64,000 nucleotides of DNA. Source: Poindextera sp963719975. Its GTDB lineage: Bacteria; Pseudomonadota; Alphaproteobacteria; Caulobacterales; Caulobacteraceae. The stretch spans positions 384,078 to 448,077 of the forward strand of contig CAVRED010000009.1 of NCBI GenBank assembly GCA_963719975.1, written 5' to 3'. Positions within the stretch are counted from its first letter, which is position 1. The number at the start of each line of letters is the position of its first letter. The notes under the pieces are model-generated. The model was not told the origin of the DNA and did not search any database. It was given only the letters and a program-made list of their open reading frames with translations. Below are positions 37,294 through 46,308 of the stretch, piece by piece. The position numbers were made by a program, and so were the translations under genes.

Positions 37294-38601
37294 ATGCGCG
37301 TCGCCATGATCGGCGCCGGCTACGTGGGCCTGGTTTCCGGCGCCTGCTTCGCCGACTTCGGCCACACCGTCACCTGCATCGACAAGGACTCCGAGCGCAT
37401 CGAGCGCATCACGGCCGGGGTCATGCCGCTCTACGAGCCGGGCCTGACGGACCTGGTGGCGCAAAACGTGCGCGAGGGGCGCCTCAGGTTCGCGACCGAG
37501 ATGGGAGCCGCCGTCGCCGAGGCGGACGCCGTGCTGATCGCGGTCGGCACACCGTCACGGCGCGGCGACGGCCACGCCGACCTCAGCTACGTCCACGCCG
37601 CGGCGGAAGAGATCGCCGCCCACCTCGATGGCTTCACCGTCGTGGTGACCAAGTCCACGGTGCCAGTGGGGACCGGCGACCAGATCGAGGCGCTGATCAA
37701 GCGGCTGCGTCCGGACGCCGATGTCGCCGTGGTCTCGAACCCGGAGTTCCTGCGCGAAGGCGCCGCGATCAACGACTTCAAGCGGCCCGACCGCGTGGTC
37801 GTCGGCCTCTCCGACGAGCGGGCGCGTGCGGTGATGGCCGAGCTCTACCGGCCGCTGTTCCTGAACGAGACGCCGATGCTGTTCACCGACCGGCGCAATT
37901 CGGAGCTGATCAAGTACGCGGCGAACGCCTATCTGGCGATGAAGGTCACCTTCATCAACGAGATCGCCGACCTCTGCGAGGCCGTCGACGCCGACGTGCA
38001 ACAGGTCGCCCGGGGGATCGGGCTCGACAACCGCATCGGATCGAAGTTCCTGCACGCCGGGCCGGGGTTTGGCGGCTCGTGCTTCCCGAAAGACACGCTG
38101 GCGCTGGTGCGCACCGCCGCCGACGCCAAGAGCCCGCTGACGCTGATCGAGGCCGCGGTCGCGGCGAACGACCGGCGCAAGGCGGCGATGGCCGGGAAGG
38201 TGATCGCCGCGCTGGGAGAGGACCTGTCGGGCAAGACGATCGGCGTCCTCGGCCTGACCTTCAAGCCGAACACCGACGACATGCGCGAGGCGCCCAGCCT
38301 GGAGATCATCCCGGCGCTGCTGGCCCGCGGCGCGGCGGTGCAGGCCTTCGACCCGGAGGGCCAGGAAGCGCGCCAGCTGCTGCGGGGGGTCGCGTTCAAG
38401 GCCGGGGCCTACGAGGCGGCGGAGGGGGCGGACTGCCTGCTCATCCTCACCGAGTGGGACCAGTTCCGGGCGCTGGACCTGGATCGGGTCAAGGCGGCGA
38501 TGCGCGAGCCGGTGGTCGTCGACCTGCGCAACATCTACCGCCCCGCCGAGATGCAGGCGCGCGGTTTTCGCTACATCAGCGTCGGCCGACGCGAAAGCTG
38601 A
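37294..38601 (+). CDS. ugd: UDP-glucose 6-dehydrogenase
   Basis: A 435-residue NAD-dependent enzyme oxidising UDP-glucose to UDP-glucuronate. The Rossmann motif is MIGAGYVGLVSGACFADFGH, the catalytic Cys lies in GPGFGGSCFPKDTLAL, and the substrate-loop Lys in LIKYAANAYLAMKVTFINE. GGAGG lies 10 bases before the ATG. It ends the plus-strand kdsD-mutase-ugd unit. Its product feeds the UDP-glucuronate epimerase encoded at 45-46 kb, giving UDP-galacturonate. Confidence 0.95.
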   Translation: MRVAMIGAGYVGLVSGACFADFGHTVTCIDKDSERIERITAGVMPLYEPGLTDLVAQNVREGRLRFATEMGAAVAEADAVLIAVGTPSRRGDGHADLSYVHAAAEEIAAHLDGFTVVVTKSTVPVGTGDQIEALIKRLRPDADVAVVSNPEFLREGAAINDFKRPDRVVVGLSDERARAVMAELYRPLFLNETPMLFTDRRNSELIKYAANAYLAMKVTFINEIADLCEAVDADVQQVARGIGLDNRIGSKFLHAGPGFGGSCFPKDTLALVRTAADAKSPLTLIEAAVAANDRRKAAMAGKVIAALGEDLSGKTIGVLGLTFKPNTDDMREAPSLEIIPALLARGAAVQAFDPEGQEARQLLRGVAFKAGAYEAAEGADCLLILTEWDQFRALDLDRVKAAMREPVVVDLRNIYRPAEMQARGFRYISVGRRES

Positions 38602-38614
38602 CCGCCGCGCCGCG

Positions 38615-38878
38615 CTATCCGCCGCTCAGGGCCCCGAAGATCATCAGCTCGGCCCCATCGTCGAGCGCCGTGGTTACATCGCGGGCGGCGTCCCTTCCGA
38701 TGTAGACCCGCATGTGCCGGCGGATGCGCGCCTGCTCGTCGACGACGCGGAACTTCAGACCTGGGAACCGGCGGTCGAGGTCGTCGAGCACCGCCTCGAC
38801 GGTGTCACCCGCAGCCTCGAGCCGGCTCTCGCCGCCGGTGTAGGCGTGCAGCTGCGAGGGGATGAACACCCTGATCAT
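38615..38878 (-). CDS. MoaD/ThiS-family beta-grasp protein
   Basis: An 87-residue ubiquitin-like protein: IRVFIPSQLHAYTGGESRLE, VEAVLDDLDRRFPGLKFRVV, and the C-terminal LMIFGALSGG. The terminal Gly-Gly is where MoaD, ThiS and relatives are adenylated and thiocarboxylated. No MoeB/ThiF-type activating enzyme, MoaE or thiazole gene is nearby, so the role is open. Its ATG overlaps the TGA of the BNR-repeat gene, the last step of a tightly coupled four-gene operon. Confidence 0.85.
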   Translation of the reverse strand: MIRVFIPSQLHAYTGGESRLEAAGDTVEAVLDDLDRRFPGLKFRVVDEQARIRRHMRVYIGRDAARDVTTALDDGAELMIFGALSGG

Positions 38879-39993
38879 GCGCGAGGCGCGGCGACGACCG
38901 AGTAGATCTCGGGCAGGTGGGCGCCGATCGAGCGCCAGCGCTCGCCCTCGTCGGTGCTGATCCACACCTCGCCGCCTGTGGTGCCGAGATAGAGCCCGAC
39001 CGGGTCGAGCCTGTCGGCGCAGAACGCCTGCCGCTTGACCGTGAACCAGCCCTGTTCGGCAGGGAAGCCTTGGTCCTGCCGTCGCCAGCTCTGGCCGGCG
39101 TCGGCGGTGCGATAGACGGCGGGCCGCCCGCCGGGGCTCACCCTCGGCCAGACGTCGGTGCCGTCCATCGGGAACACCCAGGCGACATCCGCGTCGCGGG
39201 GGTGCGGCACGATGGTGAAACCGATATCGCCGATGTCCTTCGGCATCGCCTGCCCGATCCGGATCCAGCCGTCGTCGGGCCGGTCGACCCGATAGATGCC
39301 GCAGTGGTTCTGCTGGTAGATCCGGTCGGGCTTGGCCGGGGCGAGCGCGATGTAATGGGCGTCCTGCCCGTACTCCGGATAGGGGTCGGGGAAGAAGCTC
39401 GCCTCGACGTTCTTGTTCAGGGGCGCCCATGAGGCGGCGCGGTCGGTGCTCTCGAACACCCCTCCGGTCGAGGTCGCGACGTACATGTGCGAGGCGTCGC
39501 GGGGGTCGATCACCACCTGGTTGAGCAGCGGACCGTCCGGCGTTCCGGAATCCGCCGGCACCCACTTGTCGTACATCGAATGCTCGTTGAAGCCGGCGAC
39601 GCTGGTCCAGCTGGCGCCATTGTCCTCGCTCACAAACAGGCCCGGCGGCGAGGTTCCCGCCCACCAGACGCCTGGCTCGCTCGCATGGCCCGGCTCGAGC
39701 CAGAAGGTGTGCTCGACGGCGCGCCCGGTCTGGGCGTCCGCCGCGGCCGGGAAGGCCGGCGGCCGGCTGGCCTCGGTCCAGGTTCGCCCGGCGTCCAGCG
39801 AGCGGAAGACGGTCGGCCCGAGATGGCCGGTCTTGGCGGCGATCAGCTGAATGGCCGGATCGCGTGGATCCTGCACGAAGTGGTTGACGATCTGGCCGAG
39901 AAACAGCGGCCCCTCGACGCTCCAGGCGCCGCGCGCGCCATCGTCCCGGTAAACCCAGGCGCCCTTTCGCGTACCGATAAGAAGCTTGGTCAT
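38875..39993 (-). CDS. BNR/Asp-box repeat beta-propeller protein
   Basis: A 372-residue cytosolic protein (no signal peptide) made of sialidase-like Asp boxes: FRSLDAGRTW, FVSEDNGASW, FESTDRAASW (degenerate), YRTADAGQSW and WISTDEGERW. It is often annotated as exo-alpha-sialidase or glycosyl hydrolase, but no sialidase catalytic residues are recognisable. The N terminus KLLIGTRKGAWVYRDDG and the NQVVIDPRDASHMYVATSTG blade are typical of this group. The ATG at 39993 has GAGG upstream, 10 bases after the SRPBCC stop. It overlaps the MoaD-like gene. Function unknown. Confidence 0.85.
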   Translation of the reverse strand: MTKLLIGTRKGAWVYRDDGARGAWSVEGPLFLGQIVNHFVQDPRDPAIQLIAAKTGHLGPTVFRSLDAGRTWTEASRPPAFPAAADAQTGRAVEHTFWLEPGHASEPGVWWAGTSPPGLFVSEDNGASWTSVAGFNEHSMYDKWVPADSGTPDGPLLNQVVIDPRDASHMYVATSTGGVFESTDRAASWAPLNKNVEASFFPDPYPEYGQDAHYIALAPAKPDRIYQQNHCGIYRVDRPDDGWIRIGQAMPKDIGDIGFTIVPHPRDADVAWVFPMDGTDVWPRVSPGGRPAVYRTADAGQSWRRQDQGFPAEQGWFTVKRQAFCADRLDPVGLYLGTTGGEVWISTDEGERWRSIGAHLPEIYSVVAAPRA

Positions 39994-40003
39994 GAGGCGG
40001 GCC

Positions 40004-40504
40004 TCATCGCTGCAGGTTGGTGAGATCAACTCCGTACAGGGCCGCGTTGCGTTGCATGTACGCAGGCCGCGGCTCGATCGGCTGAGCGATCAAGCCCGCC
40101 TCGAGGATGTCAAGGAAGGTGTGCCAGCCCATGGCGTTCTGCCCCTCGAAACGCTCGAGCACCGGCAGGTGGGTCAGCACCAGCCGCGCGCCATCGCCGG
40201 CGGGCTCGATTTCGAGCGTCAGGTAGGACTCCGGGAAGGACGACTCGGTTTCGCCGGGCGAGAAGACGTTCCAGGTGTGGGCCAGCTTGCGCCCGGGCCG
40301 CCATTGGGTGACGACGCCCTGGATGTGGCCGCCCATGAGCCGCACCTGTCCGCCGACGCGCGGCTCGATCGCCGAGTCGTCGCCGTACCATCCGGCGAGC
40401 TTGCTGCAATCGGTCAGGTGCTCCCACACCCGTTCTGCCGAGCCGCTCAGATGGCGCTCGAAGCGAACCGCCGGCAGGCGCAACATCTGGCCCAGGTCGC
40501 TCAT
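40004..40504 (-). CDS. SRPBCC/AHSA1-family ligand-binding protein
   Basis: A 166-residue START-like protein: FERHLSGSAERVWEHLTDCS, KLAGWYGDDSAIEPRVGGQV, LAHTWNVFSPGETESSFPES, and a C-terminal helix region GWHTFLDILEAGL. The fold has a deep hydrophobic cavity for a lipid-like or aromatic ligand. Such proteins are commonly encoded directly after an ArsR regulator, as here (ATGA overlap at 40501-40504). The ligand is unknown. Confidence 0.85.
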   Translation of the reverse strand: MSDLGQMLRLPAVRFERHLSGSAERVWEHLTDCSKLAGWYGDDSAIEPRVGGQVRLMGGHIQGVVTQWRPGRKLAHTWNVFSPGETESSFPESYLTLEIEPAGDGARLVLTHLPVLERFEGQNAMGWHTFLDILEAGLIAQPIEPRPAYMQRNAALYGVDLTNLQR

Positions 40505-40809
40505 TGCGATGGCTCCTTCGTCAGCTCGGCCTCCAGCGCGTCCAGCTTGCCCGACCAGAAGTGACGAACGCGCGTCACCCAATCCGACATCTCGTCGAGT
40601 CCTTCCGGGTCGAGTTCGTAGATCCGACGCTGCGCCTGCGGCCGCACGCGCACCAGCCGCGCGGTGCGCAGGGTTTTCAGGTGCTGGGAGATGGCCGGCG
40701 CGCTGATCTCGAACCGGCTGGCGATCTCGCCCGACGACAGCGGTCCGTGCGCGAGGGTCTCGACGATCCGGCGGCGGGTGGGATCGGCGAGGGCGGCGAT
40801 CGTGTTCAT
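40501..40809 (-). CDS. ArsR-family transcriptional regulator
   Basis: A 102-residue winged-helix repressor: MNTIAALADPTRRRIVETLA, GEIASRFEISAPAISQHLKT, LVRVRPQAQRRIYELDPEGL. It has no metal-binding Cys pair, so it is of the non-metal type often paired with an SRPBCC gene. It heads a four-gene operon: arsR, SRPBCC, BNR propeller, MoaD-like. Two palindromes precede and overlap its start, so autoregulation is likely. Confidence 0.88.
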   Translation of the reverse strand: MNTIAALADPTRRRIVETLAHGPLSSGEIASRFEISAPAISQHLKTLRTARLVRVRPQAQRRIYELDPEGLDEMSDWVTRVRHFWSGKLDALEAELTKEPSQ

Positions 40810-40841
40810 ATGAGCATATTGAAGCTCACACTTAATTAAGT
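40808..40841 (-). promoter_or_regulatory. predicted ArsR operator palindromes
   Basis: ATATG-AG-CATAT (40808-40819) overlaps the arsR start codon, and ACTTAATTAAGT (40830-40841) is a perfect 12-base palindrome just upstream. This AT-rich stretch stands out in a GC-rich region. ArsR repressors typically bind such dyads over their own promoter. Binding is inferred from position only. Confidence 0.5.
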
Positions 40842-40875
40842 CAAGACTACAATGACGTCGACGCGCGGGCGGCGT

Positions 40876-42231
40876 CTAGGCGGTGACCTGTTTCACCGCG
40901 CCGGCGATGTCGCGGACGACCTGGGCGATCAGCTTGGCGTCGTCGCCCTCGGCCATGATCCGGATCAGGGGCTCGGTGCCTGACGGCCGCACCACGATGC
41001 GGCCGCAGGCGTTCAACCTGGCCTCGCCCTCGGCGATCGCCGCCTTGACGCTGGCGTCGTCGAGCGGCTTGGCGCCATTGGCGTAGCGGACGTTCTCCAG
41101 CTTTTGCGGCACGGGCTCGAACTGGCGCGCGAGGTCGCTCATGCGCTTGCCGGACGGCACGAGCACGGCCAGCACCTGCAGGGCCGCGATCAGCCCGTCG
41201 CCGGTGGTCGAAAAGTCCGACAGGATGACGTGGCCCGACTGCTCGCCGCCGAGGTTGAAGCCCCCCTCGCGCATGCGCGCCATGACGTAGCGGTCGCCGA
41301 CCGCGGTCCGCTCCAGCGTCAGGCCCCGCTCGCCGAGGAAGCGCTCGAAGCCGAGGTTGGAGTAGACGGTGCCGACCACCCCGCCGCCCTTCAGCCGGTC
41401 GGCCGCCGCCCAGTCCGCCGCGATGATGGCCATGATCTCGTCGCCGTCGACCACCTCGCCGCGTTCGTCGCAGATCAGGAGACGGTCGGCGTCGCCATCG
41501 AGGGCGATCCCGATGTCGGCGCGATACTCCCGCACGGCCTTGGCCAGCGTCTTCGGATAGGTCGAGCCGCACTCCGCGTTGATGTTGAGGCCGTTTGGCG
41601 AGACGCCGACCTCCTTCACCTCCGCGCCGAGCTCATAAAGGGCGGCGGGTGCAACCTTGTAGGCGGCGCCGTTCGCACAATCGACGACGACGCGCAGGCC
41701 GTTCAGGTTGAGGCGGCGCGGGAAGGTGCCCTTGACGATCTCGACGTAGCGGGCCTGGGCGTCGTCGATGCGCTGCACCCGGCCAAGCTCGGCCGGCTCG
41801 GCAAGGCCCTCCTGCAGGCCTTCGTCCATCAAGGCCTCGATCCTTAGCTCGATCTCGTCCGACAGCTTGTACCCGTCCGGGCCGAACAGCTTGATGCCGT
41901 TGTCGGTGTAGCTGTTGTGCGAGGCGGAGATCATGACGCCAAGGTCGGCGCGCAACGAGCGGGTCATCATCGCGACGCCTGGCGTCGGCAGCGGCCCGAA
42001 CAGGCGCACGTCCATGCCGACGCTGGCGAAGCCGGCGACCAGCGCCGGCTCGATCGTGTAGCCGGAGAGGCGCGTGTCCTTTCCGATCACGACCAGGTGG
42101 CGCCGGTCTCCCCCGGAGCGGAAGAGCTTGCCGGCGGCCAGCCCGACGCGCAGCGCAACCTCGGCGGTCATCGGATGGCGGTTGGCCTGTCCGCGGATTC
42201 CGTCAGTGCCGAAATAGGCGCGAGCGCTCAT
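40876..42231 (-). CDS. glmM: phosphoglucosamine mutase
   Basis: A 451-residue enzyme converting glucosamine 6-phosphate to glucosamine 1-phosphate for UDP-GlcNAc. It starts AYFGTDGIRGQANRHPMTAE. The phospho-Ser loop is GVMISASHNSYTDNGIKLFG, the metal loop IALDGDADRLLICDE, the sugar loop GGEQSGHVI, and the phosphate loop RIVVRPSGTEPLIRIM. It is divergent from glmS, which makes its substrate, so the pair shares a 175-base control region. Confidence 0.96.
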   Translation of the reverse strand: MSARAYFGTDGIRGQANRHPMTAEVALRVGLAAGKLFRSGGDRRHLVVIGKDTRLSGYTIEPALVAGFASVGMDVRLFGPLPTPGVAMMTRSLRADLGVMISASHNSYTDNGIKLFGPDGYKLSDEIELRIEALMDEGLQEGLAEPAELGRVQRIDDAQARYVEIVKGTFPRRLNLNGLRVVVDCANGAAYKVAPAALYELGAEVKEVGVSPNGLNINAECGSTYPKTLAKAVREYRADIGIALDGDADRLLICDERGEVVDGDEIMAIIAADWAAADRLKGGGVVGTVYSNLGFERFLGERGLTLERTAVGDRYVMARMREGGFNLGGEQSGHVILSDFSTTGDGLIAALQVLAVLVPSGKRMSDLARQFEPVPQKLENVRYANGAKPLDDASVKAAIAEGEARLNACGRIVVRPSGTEPLIRIMAEGDDAKLIAQVVRDIAGAVKQVTA

Positions 42232-42300
42232 GGTGTCTGGCTCTCCAGTCTTGGCGAAACGGTCGGAAATGCAGATTTATTCGGTTCCCGCGTCGCCGAT

Positions 42301-42308
42301 GCTAAATC
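42301..42308 (+). promoter_or_regulatory. Caulobacter-type -10 element for glmS
   Basis: GCTAAATC matches the housekeeping -10 consensus known from Caulobacter (GCTANAWC). It lies 99 bases before the glmS ATG. No good -35 is evident at the expected distance; the bases around 42278-42284 are only weakly similar. There is no sign of the Gram-positive glmS ribozyme. Confidence 0.4.
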
Positions 42309-42406
42309 CAGGCCAGCGAGCCGCCAAGTCGCGCTCGATGTTAGACTGAACAGCCGGCGGGCGGAAGAACAGCCCCGGGCCAGATCAAGCAAGGGCGTCC
42401 GGGCGC

Positions 42407-44225
42407 ATGTGCGGCATCATCGGGATCGTCGGAACCTCGCCCGTCACCGAGCGGCTGATCGAGAGTCTGAAACGGCTCGAATACCGTGGCTACAACTCGG
42501 CCGGCGTCGCCGCCCTCGACCACGGGCGCATCGACCGCAGGCGGGCGGCGGGCAAGATTTCCGGCCTCGAGGCGCTGCTGCGTGAGGATCCCCTGCCCGG
42601 CCGCACCGGCATCGGCCACACGCGATGGGCGACCCACGGCGCGCCGACCACGCGCAACGCCCACCCCCACATCGCCGGCCGCGTGGCCGTCGTGCACAAC
42701 GGCATCATCGAGAACTTCGCCGAACTGAAGCGCGAGCTGATCCACGCCGGCCACGTGTTCGAGAGCGACACCAACTCCGAGGTCGTCGCCCAGCTGATCA
42801 ACGCCGAGCTCAGCGCCGGGCTTTCGCCGCTGGAGGCGCTGAAGGCGGCGCTGGACCGGCTCGAGGGCGCGTTCGCGATCGCGGTCATGGTCGACGGCGA
42901 CGAGGAGCTGGTGATGGGCGCCCGGCGCGGGCCGCCGCTGGTCATCGGCTACGGCGACGGCGAGATGTATCTCGGCACCGACGCCATGGCGGTCGGCCCG
43001 TTCACCCAGCGCGTCGCCTACCTCGACGAGGGCGACTACGTCGCGATCGACCACAAGGGCGCGCGCATCTTCGACGCCTCGGGCGCCGCGGTCACGCGGC
43101 CGGTGGTCACGGTCCCGCCGTCGGCGGCGCTGGTCGAGAAGGGCAACTACCGCCACTTCATGGAAAAGGAGATCCACGACCAGCCCGACGCCTGCCAACA
43201 CACGCTGTCGAGCTACCTCGACCCGATCGCCGGACGGGCCGCCGCGCCGGACGGCTTCGACTTCGCCTCGATCGACCGCCTGCACATCGTCGCGTGCGGC
43301 ACCGCCTCGTACGCCGGCATGATCGGTCGCTACCTGTTCGAGCGTCTCGCCGGCCTGCCGACCGACGTCGAGGCGGCGTCCGAGTTCCGCTACCGCGAGC
43401 CGGCGGTGACGGCGAGCGCGCTCTGCCTGGCCATCTCCCAGTCCGGCGAGACGGCCGACACGCTGGCGGCGTTGCGCTGGTGCAAGGCCAAGGGACTGGC
43501 CACCGCCGCGATCGTCAACGTGCACGGCTCGACCATGGCGCGCGAGGTCGACCACTTCTGGCCGACCAACGCCGGCCCCGAGGTCGGCGTCGCCTCGACC
43601 AAGGCCTTCACCGCCCAGGTCGCGGCCCTGACGGCCCTGGCCATCGCCGCCGCCGTCCAGCGCGGGCGCATCGATCAGGCCGAGGAGGCGCGGCTGGTCG
43701 CGGTCCTGATGGAAGCGCCGCGGCTCCTGGCCGAGGCGATCTTCGACGAAGAGCCAGATCCACGCCTTCACCGCCGAGGTCGCCAGGGCGCGCGACGTGC
43801 TCTACTTCGGGCGCGGGGTGATGTTCCCGCTGGCGCTGGAAGGCGCGCTGAAGCTTAAGGAAATCAGCTATATCCACGCCGAGGGCTATGCCGCCGGCGA
43901 GCTGAAGCACGGCCCGATCGCGCTGGTCGACGAGGAAACGCCGGTGATCGTGATCGCGCCGTCGGACGCGCTCTACGACAAGACGGTGTCGAACATGAGC
44001 GAGGTCATCGCCCGCGGCGGGCGGGTGATCCTGATCACCGACGCGGAAGGCGCGGCGCGTGCGCCGGAGAGCGCGCGAGTGATCGTGGCCCCGAGCGCCG
44101 ATCCGCTGATCGCGCCCCTGGTGTTCGCCGCGCCGATCCAGCTGCTGGCCTACCACGTCGCCGTGCAGAAGGGCGCGGACGTCGACCAGCCGCGCAACCT
44201 CGCCAAGTCGGTGACGGTCGAGTAG
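42407..44225 (+). CDS. glmS: glutamine-fructose-6-phosphate aminotransferase, one frameshift
   Basis: A 605-residue enzyme making glucosamine 6-phosphate from fructose 6-phosphate and glutamine. Class II amidotransferase Cys follows Met (MCGIIGIVGTSPVTERLIES); GIGHTRWATHGAPTTRNAHP is typical. The two SIS domains have HIVACGTASYAGMIGRYLFE, AISQSGETADTLAAL and YFGRGVMFPLALEGALKLKE, and the C terminus reads DQPRNLAKSVTVE. One extra base near 43750 breaks the frame between AEAIFDE and QIHAFTAEVARARDV; the 1819-base span is 3n+1. An intact copy would be essential for cell-wall synthesis, so sequence error is the likely cause. Confidence 0.95.
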
Positions 44226-44271
44226 CCGTCTCAGGTGGCCACGGGCGCGGCGAGAGGCTAAGGCGAGCACG

Positions 44272-45144
44272 ATGTCAGCTATCAAGAAAGCCGTGCTGCC
44301 CGTGGCCGGGCTCGGCACCCGCGTGCTGCCGGCCACCAAGACGATTCCGAAGAACCTTTTGAACGTCGTCGACCGGCCGATCCTCTCCTACGTGGTCGCC
44401 GAGGCCAGGGCGGCCGGGATCGAGCACTTCATCTTCATCGTCGGCCGCGGCCAGACGGCGATCGAGGACTACTTCGACCACCATCTCGAGCTGGAAGAAG
44501 CCCTCGCGGCCAAGGGCAAGCACGATGTGCTGGCCGACGTCGCCGGGGACCTGGCGCGGCCCGGCGAGATGAGCTTCGTTCGCCAGATGCGCCCCTTGGG
44601 CATCGGTCACGCGGTCTGGTGCGCGCGCCACCTGATCGGCGACGAGCCGTTCGCCGTCATCTATCCGGACATGGTCATGGACGCCGAACCTGGCGCGATG
44701 ACCCAGGCGGTCAGGGCCTACGATCAAGTCGGCGGCAACATCGTCGTGGTCGAGCCCGCTCCGCCCGGCGAGGCGCACAAGTACGGCATCGTCTCGCTGG
44801 ACCCCGGAGAGGGCCGCCTGCGCAAGATGAACGGGATGGTCGAGAAGCCCGCGCCCGGCACCGAGCCCTCGAATCTCTTCATCAGCGGCCGCATCATCCT
44901 CGAGCCGCAGATCTTCGAGCTCTTGTCCGCCCATGAGACCGGCTCCGGCGGCGAGATCCAGCTGACCGACGCCATGGCCAAGCTGCTGCGCACCCAACCG
45001 TTCCACGCGCTCGAGTACGAGGGGACGACCTACGACTGCGGCGACAAGATCGGCCTTTTGAAGGCCAACGTCGCCTTCGCCCTCAAGCGCCCCGACCTTG
45101 GCGCCGAGGCGCGCGCGGCGATCGAGGCGCTGCTCGCGCGCTAG
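44272..45144 (+). CDS. galU: UTP-glucose-1-phosphate uridylyltransferase
   Basis: A 290-residue nucleotidyltransferase making UDP-glucose. The N-terminal loop is KAVLPVAGLGTRVLPATKTI with PKNLL; FVRQMRPLGIGHAVWCARHL and VEKPAPGTEPSNLFISGRII are typical; EYEGTTYDCGDKIGLLKANV lies near the end. It follows glmS by 46 bases on the same strand. Its product is the substrate of Ugd and of SqdB, both encoded within 7 kb. Confidence 0.96.
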   Translation: MSAIKKAVLPVAGLGTRVLPATKTIPKNLLNVVDRPILSYVVAEARAAGIEHFIFIVGRGQTAIEDYFDHHLELEEALAAKGKHDVLADVAGDLARPGEMSFVRQMRPLGIGHAVWCARHLIGDEPFAVIYPDMVMDAEPGAMTQAVRAYDQVGGNIVVVEPAPPGEAHKYGIVSLDPGEGRLRKMNGMVEKPAPGTEPSNLFISGRIILEPQIFELLSAHETGSGGEIQLTDAMAKLLRTQPFHALEYEGTTYDCGDKIGLLKANVAFALKRPDLGAEARAAIEALLAR

Positions 45145-45153
45145 CTGACGGAC

Positions 45154-46128
45154 TCAGCCGTTGTGTTCGCGGTACCAGGCGACGAAGCGGCTAAGGCCCT
45201 CTTCCAGCGTCGACCTTGGGGGCGTATCCGGTCAGCGCGGTGAGCGCGGTCACGTCGGCGAAGGTCGCCGGGACGTCGCCGGCGGGTTTGACCCCCGCGA
45301 CGATCTTCGCCTTCACGCCAAGAAGCGTCTCGAGCGACTTCACCAGGGCCGAGATCGTCTGTGGCCGCCCGGCGCCGATGTTCAGCACCCGGTGACGCGG
45401 CGCGTCCGGCGGACGGTCGAGCACGGCGATCAGCCCGTCCGTAATGTCGTCGATGTAGGTGAAATCGCGGGTGAGCTCGCCGTCGCCGAAGACCTCGATC
45501 GGCTCACGCGCCAGGATGGCGCGCGTGAAGGCGTAGTAGGCCATGTCCGGCCGGCCCCACGGTCCGTAGACGGTGAAGAAGCTGCAGGCCCGTCTGCGGC
45601 AGGCCGTAGAGGTGCGCATAGGCCTCGCTCATCAACTCGTCGGCCTGCTTGGTGGCGGCGTAGAGCGAGGTCGGCCGGCCCAGCCGGTCGCCTTCCGAAA
45701 ACGCCCGCCGGCCGCTGCGCTCGCCATAGACCGAGCTCGACGAGGCGTAGACCAGGTGCTGGAAGCCGTCCCGCGCGCGGCAGGCCTCGAGCACGGCCAG
45801 GTGGCCGACGAGGTTCGATCGCGCATAGGCCTGCGGGTTGTCGTAGCGGACGCCGGCCTGGGCTGCGAGATGCACGACCCGCACGGCGCCGGCATCGCCC
45901 AGCAGCCGGGCGAAGGCGTCGGGCTCGGCGATGTCGAGCCGCGACGAGCGTGAAGCCCGTCATGGCCGCGAGCGTCGCCGCGCGCGCCTCCTTCAAGGCG
46001 ACGTCGTAGTAGTCGTTGAAGTTGTCGACGCCGATCACGCGCTCGCCCCGGGCCAACAGGCGTTCGGCGACGGCGTGGCCGATGAAGCCCGCCGCGCCGG
46101 TCACCACGATCGGTTCAACCTGGCTCAC
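45154..46128 (-). CDS. UDP-glucuronate 4-epimerase-like NAD-dependent epimerase, three frameshifts
   Basis: A short-chain epimerase of about 323 residues. The NAD motif is VVTGAAGFIGHAVAERLL, followed by DNFNDYYDVALKEAR, a GAE/LpsL-family trait. VVHLAAQAGVRYDNPQAYAR, VYASSSSVYG and YAATKQADELM (Y-x3-K) are catalytic-region motifs; FFTVYGPWGRPDMAYYAFTR and LNIGAGRPQTI follow. Single-base insertions near 45943, 45584 and 45210 break the frame; three insertions fit a span divisible by three. The corrected end reads LEEGLSRFVAWYREHNG. It probably converts UDP-GlcA from Ugd to UDP-GalA for surface polysaccharide or lipid A. It is convergent with galU. Confidence 0.88.
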
Positions 46129-46308
46129 GCGCCGGCGGTCCCCGCATGCGGCTGCGCAGCATCAGTGCGCACGACGAAGGTTCTCCTAGACCAGAGCGCG
46201 CCTCGGAGTCGACGCAGGCGCCCCCAGCGTGCAAACCTGTCACGGAATCGGAGTTGAAGCCGCGAGCGGCGCGGGGCTCCGCCGGGCGAAACGTCGAGCG
46301 AGGCGGTC

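Noticed and set aside
38875..39993. A true sialidase.
   Set aside because: Only the structural Asp boxes are present; there is no signal peptide, no clear catalytic Arg triad and no sialic acid gene nearby.
42232..42406. A glmS ribozyme/riboswitch before glmS.
   Set aside because: That element is known from Gram-positive bacteria, and I see no matching conserved core here.
42407..44225. Programmed frameshifting in glmS (and in glnE, ccmF, degP and others).
   Set aside because: No conserved slippery site or stimulatory structure was seen at the breaks, the families are not known to use recoding, and the same +1 pattern recurs in unrelated genes.
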